DNA of 64,000 nucleotides from Actinomycetes bacterium (GTDB taxonomy: Bacteria > Actinomycetota > Acidimicrobiia > Acidimicrobiales > Acidimicrobiaceae), in contig JAJZFV010000055.1 of assembly GCA_021805205.1 (NCBI GenBank), positions 110,987-174,986 on the forward strand, read 5' to 3'. Of the stretch, positions 42,849-51,614 are shown piece after piece. The position numbers and the translations under genes were made by a program. Position 1 is the stretch's first letter. Each line of letters opens with the position of its first letter. The notes under the pieces were generated by a model. It was not told where the DNA came from. It made no database searches and saw only the letters and a list, made by a program, of their open reading frames with translations.

Positions 42849-43673
42849 ATGTTACAAGATACGCCTAGTTTCGATGGAGATGTAAAGAAGTTGGACGAAG
42901 GATCGATCACTGAATCTGCGGATGCAGTTCTCTCGGTGCGCCATCTCGAGATTGGTTTCAACGCCAAGAAGGTCATACGCGACATCAACCTCGATATGCC
43001 GAGGGGTCACGTCGTAGCTCTTATCGGCCCAACCGGATCGGGAAAGACAACCTTCCTTCGGTCAGTTAATCGCCTAAATGACAAGATCTCAGGCTTCTGG
43101 ACCAAGGGCTCTATTTCTTTGCACGGTGAAGAGCTCCTCTCCAAGGACACCGATCTCCTCGAACTTCGAAGAAAAGTTGGAATGCTATTCCAGCGACCTA
43201 ACCCTTTCCCCATGTCTATCAAAGAGAATGTCTTGGCCGGCGTCAAGGCCCACCGGCTCGCACCAAAGAGTCAACACGACGAAATAGTACGAGAAAATCT
43301 CGAGAAGGTCGGCCTTTGGAAAGCCGTACAAGACCGCCTAAATGACTCCCCTTTCCGCCTATCGGGCGGACAACAGCAACTGCTCTGCCTTGCGCGGAGC
43401 CTTGCTGTACAACCAGAAGTCCTGCTGCTCGATGAACCCACATCGGCACTGGATCCGATCTCGGTCGAGGCAGTAGAGGATCTACTGCGCAAACTCGTAC
43501 CCGAGATCACATTCATTGTTGTGACCCACTCTTTAGCGCAGGCTAGGAGAATTTCGGATCACACGATGTTTTTCTACGACGGCAAATTGATGGAATCGGG
43601 AGAGACAGAAAATATCTTCAACGATCCCCAGATGCCTGAGACCCAATACTACATTTCGGGCCGCATGGGTTAG
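42849..43673 (+). CDS. pstB: Phosphate ABC transporter ATPase
   Basis: A 275-residue ATPase of the high-affinity phosphate importer. Walker A is GPTGSGKTT, the signature is LSGGQQQ, Walker B is LLLDEPTSALD and the switch histidine is in VVTHS. FLRSVNRLND and FQRPNPFPMSI are PstB-specific. I start at ATG 42849, preceded by GAGGGG; the frame is open back to a GTG at 42744, but that would lie almost at the predicted transcription start and adds 35 unconserved residues. It is first in the order pstB–pstS–pstC–pstA, unlike the common pstSCAB. Confidence 0.93.
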   Translation: MLQDTPSFDGDVKKLDEGSITESADAVLSVRHLEIGFNAKKVIRDINLDMPRGHVVALIGPTGSGKTTFLRSVNRLNDKISGFWTKGSISLHGEELLSKDTDLLELRRKVGMLFQRPNPFPMSIKENVLAGVKAHRLAPKSQHDEIVRENLEKVGLWKAVQDRLNDSPFRLSGGQQQLLCLARSLAVQPEVLLLDEPTSALDPISVEAVEDLLRKLVPEITFIVVTHSLAQARRISDHTMFFYDGKLMESGETENIFNDPQMPETQYYISGRMG

Positions 43674-43716
43674 CGGCCGAAGTAAACCTCACGTCCCATA
43701 GATGAAAGGAAACGGC

Positions 43717-44886
43717 ATGGCGCCGAAGAAACCCCTAGCGCTGGCTGGAATGTTTTTGTCAGCCGGGCTAGTCGCATCCGCATGTGGTAGTTCAACCTCC
43801 TCAAGTTCAACTACAGTTACCACGGGCGCAGTTGCGACTACCCAAGCTCCGACGACTACTGCTCCGAGCTTCGCTGCAACAGAGACACCTCCAACGGCTT
43901 CAGTTGCTCTGCAAGAAACAGGGTCTACCCTACTTTATCCGCTATTCAACCTCTGGGCACCTGACTATCAAAAGGCTTACAGCAATATCACAATCACGAC
44001 CGCCGGAACTGGCTCGGGAACTGGAATCGCCGACGCTTCAGCGGGAACGGTAGATATTGGTGCATCAGATGCGTATCTTTCACAGACCCAGGTCGCCAAG
44101 ACACCTACACTTCTGAACATCCCACTTGCAATCTCTGCACAAGAGATCGTAACAAATATTCCGGGACTAACTGGAACACTTGATCTATCTGGATCGGTTA
44201 TATCCCAGATATACCAGGGCAAGATCGGATTCTGGGACGACCCGGCCATCAAGGCGCTTAACCCATCGTTATCCCTTCCTCACCTCGCTATCGTTCCGGT
44301 ACACCGTTCCGATGGCTCCGGCGATACCTTTATCTTCACCCAGTACCTCTCTAAGTCTGATCCAAACGGATGGGGCACTAGCGTATCGTACGGAACAACC
44401 GTTGCTTGGCCAAGCGTTTCCAGCGCTTTGACTGCAAATGGTAACGGCGGAATGGTAACAACCTGCGGTGCTACTTCAGGTTGTATCGCCTACGTTGGTA
44501 TCTCCTTTGCCCAAAAAGCACAGGCTGCCAAGCTTCAGGTAGCTGCTATCTCGAACGAGGCCGGAAAGTTTCTAACACCAAACGCAGCAGGCATCCAAGC
44601 TGACGCTCAAAACTTCATTAGCCAAGTTCCTGCGAACGAAGCCATTTCGCTCGTTTATGGTCCTGGTGCTGCAAGCTACCCGATCATCAACTTCGAGTAC
44701 GCTATCGTAAACTCGGCGCAAACCGATGCCAACAAGGCACAGGCGATTCGCGCCCTTTTGACTTGGGCGATCGACCCAGCGCACGGTAACGCTAGTTCTT
44801 ACCTCAGCCAGGTAGGGTTCCAGCCGCTCCCATCCTCCGTAGCTGGACTTTCACTTGCTCAGATCAATAAGATCCAGGCTGGATAA
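43717..44886 (+). CDS. pstS: Phosphate-binding lipoprotein
   Basis: A 389-residue extracellular phosphate receptor. A basic N-terminus and hydrophobic stretch end in a lipobox-like VASAC at Cys23, followed by a serine/threonine-rich linker of about 40 residues. The binding domain starts LQETGSTLLYPLFNLWAPDY and contains the phosphate-loop segments TAGTGSGTGIADASAG, DIGASDAYLS and HRSDGSGDTFIFTQYL. I start at ATG 43717, seven bases after AAAGGA; an ATG at 43702 precedes that site. A hairpin separates it from pstC, which should favour higher PstS output. Confidence 0.93.
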   Translation: MAPKKPLALAGMFLSAGLVASACGSSTSSSSTTVTTGAVATTQAPTTTAPSFAATETPPTASVALQETGSTLLYPLFNLWAPDYQKAYSNITITTAGTGSGTGIADASAGTVDIGASDAYLSQTQVAKTPTLLNIPLAISAQEIVTNIPGLTGTLDLSGSVISQIYQGKIGFWDDPAIKALNPSLSLPHLAIVPVHRSDGSGDTFIFTQYLSKSDPNGWGTSVSYGTTVAWPSVSSALTANGNGGMVTTCGATSGCIAYVGISFAQKAQAAKLQVAAISNEAGKFLTPNAAGIQADAQNFISQVPANEAISLVYGPGAASYPIINFEYAIVNSAQTDANKAQAIRALLTWAIDPAHGNASSYLSQVGFQPLPSSVAGLSLAQINKIQAG

Positions 44887-44918
44887 CATAACAAATACCG
44901 AAGGTGCCTAAGCGCCTT

Positions 44919-44952
44919 AGAAGGCAGCTTGGCATTTGTCAGGCTGCCTTCT
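44919..44952 (+). terminator. Hairpin between pstS and pstC
   Basis: AGAAGGCAGC (44919–44928) and GCTGCCTTCT (44943–44952) form a perfect 10-base stem with a 14-base loop, ending in CTCTTCC rather than a pure T run. It is positioned to give partial termination or 3'-end protection after pstS. Confidence 0.6.
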
Positions 44953-44983
44953 CTCTTCCAAACATGAATCTGGAGACCAAAAG

Positions 44984-46045
44984 ATGTCAATCGTAGAGAC
45001 GAGCGCTGGCGACGCCAAGAACGATGCAGAAGGACGCTTTCAACCTCATCTTCTTGGTAGGCGCACCCCGATAGCGATAGTTTCCGCTATCGCTACTACC
45101 GTCCCCGCTATAGCTGTTATCGCAGTCCTTCTGGTACTTTTTTCCAAAGCCCTTCCAGCAATAAAGTACAACGGGCTACACTTTCTCACATCATCCGCAT
45201 GGAATCCTGGAAACTTCTACGCTAACCCCGTCGTTACCAATGGCGTCGAACACCCAATCTTGGCAAAGTACGGAGTCTGGCCCCTACTTACGGGAACTCT
45301 CGAGTCTTCCGTAATAGCACTTATCTTTGCCCTTCCCCTCTCTGTGGGCGCAGCCTTCATTGTCGCCAAGAAGCTTCCTCCGCGCCTTCGTTCTCTAGCT
45401 GGTACATTCCTTGAGCTTCTTGCTGGCATTCCAAGCGTCATCTTCGGCCTCTGGGGCGCACTTACCCTAGGGCCAATCCTCTCAAAGCACATCTACCCCT
45501 TCTTTGCCCATCACGCTCCAAATATCATCTTCTTCCGCCTCTTTAGAGGTAACACCGGAAATGGTGAAGGTCTCCTGACCTCCGCTTTGGTCCTTGGTAT
45601 AATGGTGGTGCCCATTATCGCCTCCACAACCCGCGACTTGATTTCAGCGGTACCTCGCTTGACAGAGGAGGGGGCGGCGGCACTTGGCTTTACCGAATGG
45701 GAGATCACCCGGAAAGTAACATTTCCATGGATTTCGGCAGGTGTCATCGGTGCCACAGTACTTGGATTCGCACGAGCATTGGGCGAGACTATGGCCGTAG
45801 CAATGGTCTCGGGCGCAGTGCTTGGAACTGTTCCTCACACCATCTACTCCACGTACTCCACCATCGCTGCTGCTATCGTGACCCAGCTTGACTCAGCCCT
45901 TACCGACGCCACTGGCCTTGCAGTCGAAACCCTTGCAGAAGCCGCCCTCATACTGATGGCGGTCACACTCCTAGCAAACGTTGCCGCACGTTATCTGGTC
46001 AAGCGTGTCTCTTCGACTTCACTTCCAATAGGAAAGGGACTCTAA
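44984..46045 (+). CDS. pstC: Phosphate ABC transporter permease PstC
   Basis: A 353-residue permease with six to seven hydrophobic helices. The start is ATG 44984 with GGAG eight bases upstream; the frame continues back to 44936 without support. Family features are the long periplasmic loop after helix 1 and ELLAGIPSVIFGLWGALTLGP. The cytoplasmic coupling region EEGAAALGFTEWEITRKVTFPWISAGVIGATVLGFARALGETMAV is the EAA loop. Its stop and the pstA start overlap as TAATG. Confidence 0.95.
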   Translation: MSIVETSAGDAKNDAEGRFQPHLLGRRTPIAIVSAIATTVPAIAVIAVLLVLFSKALPAIKYNGLHFLTSSAWNPGNFYANPVVTNGVEHPILAKYGVWPLLTGTLESSVIALIFALPLSVGAAFIVAKKLPPRLRSLAGTFLELLAGIPSVIFGLWGALTLGPILSKHIYPFFAHHAPNIIFFRLFRGNTGNGEGLLTSALVLGIMVVPIIASTTRDLISAVPRLTEEGAAALGFTEWEITRKVTFPWISAGVIGATVLGFARALGETMAVAMVSGAVLGTVPHTIYSTYSTIAAAIVTQLDSALTDATGLAVETLAEAALILMAVTLLANVAARYLVKRVSSTSLPIGKGL

Positions 46046-46923
46046 TGTCATATGAAATTCGCGATCACAAGAAGCGATCTGCGTCTCGACGGATCGCCAA
46101 CATAGTCGTATTGACACTTAGCTCCCTAGCGTTATTAGTGGTGATTGCACCCTCCATTTGGATCGTTGTCCAGATCCTGAGAGAGGCTCTGCCTCACTTC
46201 AGCTTCTCAGTTCTAACAAAGAACGGGGTTGGCCTTGGGGGCGGCCTCAGAAATGAGATCGTTGGAACCTTGGTGGTTTCGATCGGTGTGGTACTTCTAG
46301 CAGGAACGATAGGTATTCTCTCGGGCATCTTTTTGGCACAATACGCCAGAGGTCGCCTGGCGTCGATTTTGCGAGCGGCCTCCGATATCCTCGCTGGAAT
46401 ACCATCAATCGTGCTTGGATACGTCGGATACTCAGCTTTGGTGGTTGGCTTCCATTGGGGATTCTCTCTAGGGGCAGGAGTTATTACGCTTTCGGTTTTG
46501 GTCATTCCCTACATCGCCAAGACTACCGAAGTAGCCCTGCGCCAAGTTCCAATCAACTACATCGAAGGCGCTGAAGCCCTTGGCTTCAAGCCAACCAGAA
46601 TCCTTTCGCGTATCACGCTCAAAACCGCACTACCAGGTATCACTACAGGCCTCATAGTAGCAATGGCGATTTCAGTGGGCGAGACCGCGCCCCTTCTATA
46701 CACCGCTGGCTACTCTCAAAACCTTCCCAAACTCACGCTCACCCACTCTCCACTTGGGTACTTGACATATGCGGTTTGGACCTTCTACAACCAGCCTACG
46801 AAGACGGCCCTTCAGCTCTCATACGACGCAGCGCTAGTGATCATGGTATTGATTCTGCTTTTGATCGGTATCTCTCGTATCATCGTGGCTCAAACCCAAC
46901 GTCACGCTGAGACAAGCCGCTAA
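46045..46923 (+). CDS. pstA: Phosphate ABC transporter permease PstA
   Basis: A 292-residue permease pairing with PstC. It has six hydrophobic helices, SDILAGIPSIVLGYVGYSALVVG in the middle, and the EAA coupling loop YIEGAEALGFKPTRILSRITLKTALPGI. VGETAPLLYTAGYSQ and the late YAVWTFYNQP are typical of PstA. Its start overlaps the pstC stop by one base. No phoU follows; the operon ends in a strong terminator. Confidence 0.95.
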   Translation: MSYEIRDHKKRSASRRIANIVVLTLSSLALLVVIAPSIWIVVQILREALPHFSFSVLTKNGVGLGGGLRNEIVGTLVVSIGVVLLAGTIGILSGIFLAQYARGRLASILRAASDILAGIPSIVLGYVGYSALVVGFHWGFSLGAGVITLSVLVIPYIAKTTEVALRQVPINYIEGAEALGFKPTRILSRITLKTALPGITTGLIVAMAISVGETAPLLYTAGYSQNLPKLTLTHSPLGYLTYAVWTFYNQPTKTALQLSYDAALVIMVLILLLIGISRIIVAQTQRHAETSR

Positions 46924-46970
46924 CCGTCGCTTGCAAATAAAACAGCCACTTGGGCTCTAGCGGTCAATGT

Positions 46971-47008
46971 AACAAAGGCGTCTAGTAATGCTTCTAGACG
47001 CCTTTGTT
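46971..47008. terminator. Terminator after pstA
   Basis: AACAAAGGCGTCTAG (46971–46985) and CTAGACGCCTTTGTT (46994–47008) form a perfect 15-base stem with an 8-base loop. The A-rich and T-rich ends suit both strands, between convergent pstA and the PilZ gene. Confidence 0.85.
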
Positions 47009-47020
47009 TATCTACCCCAA

Positions 47021-47042
47021 AGCTTCGATCGCGATCGAAGCT
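47021..47042. repeat. 22-base perfect palindrome
   Basis: AGCTTCGATCG (47021–47031) is followed immediately by its exact complement CGATCGAAGCT (47032–47042), with no loop. It lies 12 bases past the pstA terminator and about 20 bases from the PilZ stop. It is too tight for a normal RNA hairpin and looks more like a protein-binding or structural DNA site. Confidence 0.7.
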
Positions 47043-47061
47043 AATCCCACGCAATAAATAC

Positions 47062-47934
47062 CTACATCGACATAGCACTTCCAAAGGATCCAAAGACGAT
47101 CTTATTGAATTCTCGATAGTCGGTTGAGACCGCAATTGATTCGAGGGTTCCCTCGCTAAAGATATCCCAGTACTCATCGGCATCCATTAGGTCCTGGCAG
47201 ATCTCAACGCCGCCCTTATTGGCCTGCATATCACGGCCAAGATTTGGATTTTGAGAGACTTGTGTCTTGTAGATAAATCGGCAGAGACTCTTTTTCACAT
47301 CCGCTGGAACGCTGACAAATTCGACTCCGAGAGTGCCATCTGGAAAGTTTGATCGCACAACGCTGTTTACACCCACAGCTGAGCCGTCGATCAAGAATGA
47401 GATCTTCAACTCTTGTCCGACTCGCATATTATCCTTCGACCTAATCCGCATTCCGCCCTGCGAAATATCGATAGCCACAGTTGTAAAGTTGGTCTTTGCT
47501 CTTCCAGCCTCCAACGCAAAGACGGATATTCCTAAGACCGTTTGAACTCTGACGTACTCTCTTCTCTGTAGTACGGCGCCTGGGTTGAGTAACACCGCTT
47601 CAAAGGCGCGATAGCCCGAGGCGTCAGATGCGGAAAATTTTACAGGAGCTGCGAATAGCCCAAACTTTATCCGCCGATAGATTACTCCGTCGGTTCCGGG
47701 CAACGGCGGCTGGCCCCCGTCCATGATTATACGGGCAGACCGCCCAGCCAGATACATTAAAGTGGCGGGGCGTGCAGTTGCTGGAAGTACAAATGCAGCC
47801 TCGCCGTAGCGGGAGCTTATCGAGGTGTCGACGAAGATACGTGTTCCGTCACGCAGTAGAGACAATGGAGAACCCCCGTTACTAGCTAAACCCTCTTGGC
47901 AAACTTTTTGCTGATTAAATCCCTTTATCGTCAA
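47062..47934 (-). CDS. PilZ-domain protein (cyclic di-GMP receptor, YcgR-like)
   Basis: A 290-residue cytoplasmic protein. The N-terminal half (about 25–120) resembles the YcgR-N/PilZN beta-barrel. The PilZ domain follows with a complete ligand motif: R125-x3-R129 (RREYVR) and D156-x-S158-x2-G161 (DISQGGMR). It should therefore bind cyclic di-GMP. A C-terminal extension of about 50 residues (after 235) is of unknown nature. TTG 47934 has no ribosome site; TTG at 47865 has GGGGG seven bases upstream and is a possible start. No cyclic di-GMP enzyme is nearby. Confidence 0.85.
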   Translation of the reverse strand: MTIKGFNQQKVCQEGLASNGGSPLSLLRDGTRIFVDTSISSRYGEAAFVLPATARPATLMYLAGRSARIIMDGGQPPLPGTDGVIYRRIKFGLFAAPVKFSASDASGYRAFEAVLLNPGAVLQRREYVRVQTVLGISVFALEAGRAKTNFTTVAIDISQGGMRIRSKDNMRVGQELKISFLIDGSAVGVNSVVRSNFPDGTLGVEFVSVPADVKKSLCRFIYKTQVSQNPNLGRDMQANKGGVEICQDLMDADEYWDIFSEGTLESIAVSTDYREFNKIVFGSFGSAMSM

Positions 47935-48091
47935 CAGAAAAAAACTACTTTAAGACAATCAATAGCTTCGGAAGACCTTTTTTCTCGATCTTCAATTTGA
48001 TAGGGTTTGAAGGGCGCTTCGCAAAGGCCGATGTCTATCGACTCAATTCGGAGTGGTCCAAGGAGGTGAGGAGTCTCTACATAGCCTTGAG

Positions 48092-48174
48092 TACCCGGGG
48101 CGGGATTCGAACCCGCACGCCCTCGCGAGCAAAGGATTTTGAGTCCTCCGTGTCTACCATTCCACCACCCGGGC
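48092..48174 (-). tRNA. tRNA-Leu (anticodon CAA)
   Basis: An 83-base class II tRNA. The acceptor pairs GCCCGGG with CCCGGGT (G1–U72 wobble, as in Escherichia coli tRNA-Leu). The D arm reads TGGTGGAATGGTAGACA. The anticodon loop is CTCAAAA with anticodon CAA (complement at 48139–48141). A long variable arm and the T arm GCGGGTTCGAATCCCGC follow. The discriminator is A; CCA is not encoded. It reads UUG codons. Confidence 0.95.
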
Positions 48175-48343
48175 AAGCTTTATCTAGCATATAACGAAGT
48201 TCAAGTAGGTCGAATCAGAAACCGCAGGTGAATTTTCTTTTATTCTGCGACATATTCATGTAACCTTTAGTGGATAGTTATAGTCAATATAACTTCAAGG
48301 CTTTCTTGCGACAAGCAACCGGTGACCTCAAAAGGGCATCGAG

Positions 48344-48370
48344 CGAAGTCGACTCAATAACGAAGTCGAC
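48344..48370. repeat. Direct repeat upstream of fabD
   Basis: CGAAGTCGAC occurs at 48344–48353 and 48361–48370, each ending in the palindrome GTCGAC, about 35 bases before the fabD start. It could be a regulator site for the fab operon. No known actinobacterial fatty-acid regulator motif was matched. Confidence 0.4.
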
Positions 48371-48403
48371 GTTTCGATCAACGTTTGACCGAAAGGTAAT
48401 AAA

Positions 48404-49594
48404 GTGATTGCTTTCACCTTCCCAGGACAGGGTTCGCAAAAGGCAGGAATGGGCCTGCCATGGCTCGATCATCCCAGTTGGGAGGTTATAGAAGAGGCCT
48501 CCGACGCAACCGGGCGAGATATTGCACACCTCCTCACCTCTGCCGACCAAGAGATGCTTTCACAGACAAGGAACACCCAGCTCGTTACCTATGCTATGTC
48601 CATGCTCGTACTCGATGCGGTAGAAAGAATCGGAGTCTCGCCTTCGATCTGCGCCGGTCACTCATTGGGCGAATACTGTGCCCTAGTTGCTGCCGGTTCA
48701 CTTCCATTTGACACCGGCGCCAAATTAGTTGCAGAACGAGCCGAGGCAATGCAGTTAGCTGCTCAAGAAAATCCAGGTGGCATGGCTGCACTTCTTGGGA
48801 TCGATGACGATGGCGCCGAAAAGGCTTGCGACGAAGCAGGTGGCGACGTGTGGGTTGCCAACTACAATGCACCGGGACAGGTAGTACTTTCAGGAGCCAA
48901 AGATGCACTTGCTAAAGCGATCGAAATCGCAAAGAATCTTGGAGCCAAAAAGGCTATGGTCCTTCCGGTAAATGGCGCCTTTCATACACCGTATATGGAG
49001 CACGCCCGTCAACGACTCCGTCGTGCCATCCTTGAATCTCGCTTCTACGATGCTGAGATACCGGTAATTGCAAACGTCGATGCCTTTCCCTACCGACGGG
49101 CCGCTGACTGGATTCGACTGTTAGCACAGCAGCTCACCTCTCCGGTGATGTGGACCCGTTCCCTGAATCGCTTGCGTGACCAAGGTACCTCTCTGCTAGT
49201 TGAGATTGGCCCCGGAAACGTCCTGACTGGTCTTGCAAAACGAACAACCCCCGATATCAGGGCGATCTCGATTCAAACTCCAGACGATCTCGACAAACTA
49301 ATTATGGCAGTGGAAGAGAGCGCCACCATCCACGTACCATCCGAAGTACGTGGAGGAGAACACCTCTATGCATTCGAACGCATCGTGGTATCGCCTGCTG
49401 CTGGAGTCTTTACGCCATCGTCAAATGTGAACCTCAAAGACAGAGTACGGGTCGGTGACCCCCTCGGCGAAGTATCAGGCGAGCAGGTCCGATCAGCATT
49501 TGAAGGGCACCTAAGTGGGTATCTTGCAGCTGATGGAGAAAGAGTAATTATTGGACAACCAGTTGCATGGTTGCGAACGAAATTGGAAGGCTAA
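48404..49594 (+). CDS. fabD: Malonyl-CoA:ACP transacylase with C-terminal biotinyl/lipoyl-like domain
   Basis: Residues 1–305 are a complete FabD: FPGQGSQ, Ser87 in GHSLGEY, Arg112, His194 in GAFHTPYM, and VEIGPGNVLTGL. It moves malonate from CoA to ACP. Unusually, 90 residues follow (to 396). Residues about 326–391 have the sequence rhythm of a biotinyl/lipoyl barrel: VVSPAAGVF, DRVRVGDPLGEV, a mid-turn, GYLAADGERVIIGQPVAWL. The turn that would carry the modified lysine (usually MKM) reads GEQVRSAF, so it cannot be biotinylated or lipoylated there. The start is GTG at 48404 with GAAAGG seven bases upstream. It is the first gene of fabD-H-G-acpP-F, and fabH starts right after its stop. Confidence 0.93.
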   Translation: MIAFTFPGQGSQKAGMGLPWLDHPSWEVIEEASDATGRDIAHLLTSADQEMLSQTRNTQLVTYAMSMLVLDAVERIGVSPSICAGHSLGEYCALVAAGSLPFDTGAKLVAERAEAMQLAAQENPGGMAALLGIDDDGAEKACDEAGGDVWVANYNAPGQVVLSGAKDALAKAIEIAKNLGAKKAMVLPVNGAFHTPYMEHARQRLRRAILESRFYDAEIPVIANVDAFPYRRAADWIRLLAQQLTSPVMWTRSLNRLRDQGTSLLVEIGPGNVLTGLAKRTTPDIRAISIQTPDDLDKLIMAVEESATIHVPSEVRGGEHLYAFERIVVSPAAGVFTPSSNVNLKDRVRVGDPLGEVSGEQVRSAFEGHLSGYLAADGERVIIGQPVAWLRTKLEG

Positions 49595-50530
49595 GTGACC
49601 TACGGTTCAAAGATTACGGGTTGGGGTACTGCCCTACCTGACAAGGTTGTAACGAATGCTGACTTTGAGGCACGGCTCGATACCAACGATGCATGGATCA
49701 CCGAGCGTACCGGAATCAGAGAAAGGCGTTTCGGGGGAACCACCTCGTCACTAGCAGTGGAGGCGGGTCGCAACGCAATCAAAAACGCTGGCCTATCTCC
49801 GGAAGATATTGATCTTCTAATACTTTCGACTACCACTCCAGATCAGACCGTCCCTGCGACCTCATCGGTTGTGCAAGCAGAACTAGGCCTCAAGTGCGGC
49901 GGTTTCGATGTCAACGCGGCATGTGCAGGTTTTGTCTACGCAATGGTGGTTGCTAATTCAATGATCAACACTGGCCTCAAGCGCATCTTGGTAATTGGCT
50001 CAGATACGTTGAGTAAGATTACCGACCAAGAGGACCGTTCAACGGCAGTCTTGTTTGCCGACGGTGCCGGAGCGATTGTGATGGAACAGACGACATCCGA
50101 CGAGAATGCCTTCTTCGGATGGGATCTTGGCCTAGATGGAACTCTGGTTCCGATCCTATATTGCGACCACGGCGACTACCTCAAGATGGAGGGGCGCGAA
50201 GTCTTCAAGAAGGCCGTGCTATCAATGGTCTCTTCGGCTAAGAAAGCCATGGAACGCTCTGGAGTAACAGCCGATCAGATTTCGCTGGTAGTGCCGCACC
50301 AAGCAAACCTTCGAATAATCGAAGCAGCGCTAAATCGCCTTGAGATCCCGATCGCTAAAGCTGCGATCGTGCTCCATAAGACTGGCAACACATCATCGGG
50401 TTCGATACCGCTCGCACTTGGCGATGCAGCCGACGATGGAAGGTTGAAGAACGGCGACTACGTCCTCTTCTGTGGCTTTGGAGCTGGAATGACATGGTCC
50501 GCAGCAGTTGTAAAGTGGGTAGCGCAGTAA
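49595..50530 (+). CDS. fabH: Beta-ketoacyl-ACP synthase III
   Basis: A 311-residue enzyme that starts fatty-acid synthesis by condensing an acyl-CoA with malonyl-ACP. The triad is Cys110 (NAACAGF), His235 (VPHQANLRI) and Asn265 (GNTSSGSIP). WITERTGIRERR at the N-terminus and FGAGMTW at the C-terminus are family marks. The length is slightly below the usual 315–335. The GTG start directly abuts the fabD TAA, so translation is coupled. Confidence 0.96.
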   Translation: MTYGSKITGWGTALPDKVVTNADFEARLDTNDAWITERTGIRERRFGGTTSSLAVEAGRNAIKNAGLSPEDIDLLILSTTTPDQTVPATSSVVQAELGLKCGGFDVNAACAGFVYAMVVANSMINTGLKRILVIGSDTLSKITDQEDRSTAVLFADGAGAIVMEQTTSDENAFFGWDLGLDGTLVPILYCDHGDYLKMEGREVFKKAVLSMVSSAKKAMERSGVTADQISLVVPHQANLRIIEAALNRLEIPIAKAAIVLHKTGNTSSGSIPLALGDAADDGRLKNGDYVLFCGFGAGMTWSAAVVKWVAQ

Positions 50531-51262
50531 ATGGCTTCAAGGGTCGCATTCATCACCGGTGGCTCGACTGGAATAGGTCAAGCTTGTGCAGTAGACCTCC
50601 TCGAAGCTGGCCATAAGGTAGCAATAACCTATAGATCGCGTCGCTTAGACCCCGCAATCTCCCAAAAGTGGAGAGATCAGCTCATCGAAGTGGCTTGCGA
50701 CGTCGCAGACACTGAATCGATCGACGGCGCCATCAAGGTCGTTGAAGAGAAGTTTGGTCCTGTTGAGATACTTATCGTCAACGCTGGAATGACGGCGGAT
50801 ACCTTGCTTTTAAGGATGGACGAAAGTCAATTTGATAAAGTTATCGACACCAACCTCAAAGGTGCATTCCTCCTTACTAAGCGGGTACTTCCTCAGATGG
50901 TTCGAGGGCGTTGGGGGCGCATTATTTACATGTCATCGGTTATCGCTGGAATGGGCGCACCAGGTCAGGCAAACTACGCTGCTTCAAAGGCGGGGCTTAT
51001 AGGTTTTGCTCGATCAGTGGCTCGTGAGGTCGCAACTCGTAACATCACAGCCAACGTGATCGCACCAGGCGCGGTTGTAACTGCCATGACCGAAGGGCTA
51101 ACAGAAAAGCGGATGGAAGAGATGGAAGGGGCAATTCCAATGCGGAGAATGGCTCAACCCTCGGACATCTCCGGGATCGTAGAATTCCTTTCGTCAGATA
51201 GGGCTAACTACATTACAGGAACTCTAATTCCGGTAGATGGTGGCCTTTCGATGGGGTTCTAG
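50531..51262 (+). CDS. fabG: 3-oxoacyl-ACP reductase
   Basis: A 243-residue short-chain dehydrogenase that reduces beta-ketoacyl-ACP with NADPH. The nucleotide motif is TGGSTGIG (residues 9–16), NAGM is at 85–88, and the catalytic Ser136/137, Tyr150 and Lys154 lie in YAASKAG. PVDGGLSMGF at the end is typical. ATG 50531 follows the fabH TAA without a gap. A small hairpin (CTAGTCGA/TCGACTAG, 51259–51283) spans its stop. Confidence 0.95.
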   Translation: MASRVAFITGGSTGIGQACAVDLLEAGHKVAITYRSRRLDPAISQKWRDQLIEVACDVADTESIDGAIKVVEEKFGPVEILIVNAGMTADTLLLRMDESQFDKVIDTNLKGAFLLTKRVLPQMVRGRWGRIIYMSSVIAGMGAPGQANYAASKAGLIGFARSVAREVATRNITANVIAPGAVVTAMTEGLTEKRMEEMEGAIPMRRMAQPSDISGIVEFLSSDRANYITGTLIPVDGGLSMGF

Positions 51263-51283
51263 TCGACATTAAATATCGACTAG
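51259..51283 (+). other. Hairpin over the fabG stop codon
   Basis: CTAGTCGA (51259–51266) and TCGACTAG (51276–51283) pair perfectly over a 9-base loop. It includes the fabG stop and precedes acpP by about 90 bases. No U-tract follows. It may mark an mRNA processing point that lets acpP be expressed at higher level. Confidence 0.4.
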
Positions 51284-51371
51284 CATTTACCCGGTTACGT
51301 TATTGAAAGTTCACTAGCGTACGGGTCAGGCCAACTATTTGGCAATTATTCACAACGAGAAAAGGATACAA

Positions 51372-51614
51372 ATGGACGACGCAGCGTTGTTTGATCAGTT
51401 CAAGGCATGTGCCGTAAAAGTTCTAGGCGTAGACGGTGACAAGGTCGTTCCAGAGGCAAACTTTGCTGACGATCTAGACGCCGATAGCCTCGACATTGTT
51501 GAGCTCGTAATGGAGCTTGAAGACTCCTTTTCTATCAAAGTAGATGAATCAGAACTTGAAGGCGTCGACACCGTTGGTGCCGCCTTCAACCTTGTAAAGG
51601 GCAAGCTTGCATGA
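51372..51614 (+). CDS. acpP: Acyl carrier protein
   Basis: An acidic 80-residue protein carrying acyl chains on phosphopantetheine at Ser39 in DADSLDIVELVMELE. I start at ATG 51372, six bases after AAAGGA; the frame is open from 51339, but those residues are not ACP-like. It sits between fabG and fabF, and its last codons overlap the fabF start as ATGA. Confidence 0.96.
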   Translation: MDDAALFDQFKACAVKVLGVDGDKVVPEANFADDLDADSLDIVELVMELEDSFSIKVDESELEGVDTVGAAFNLVKGKLA

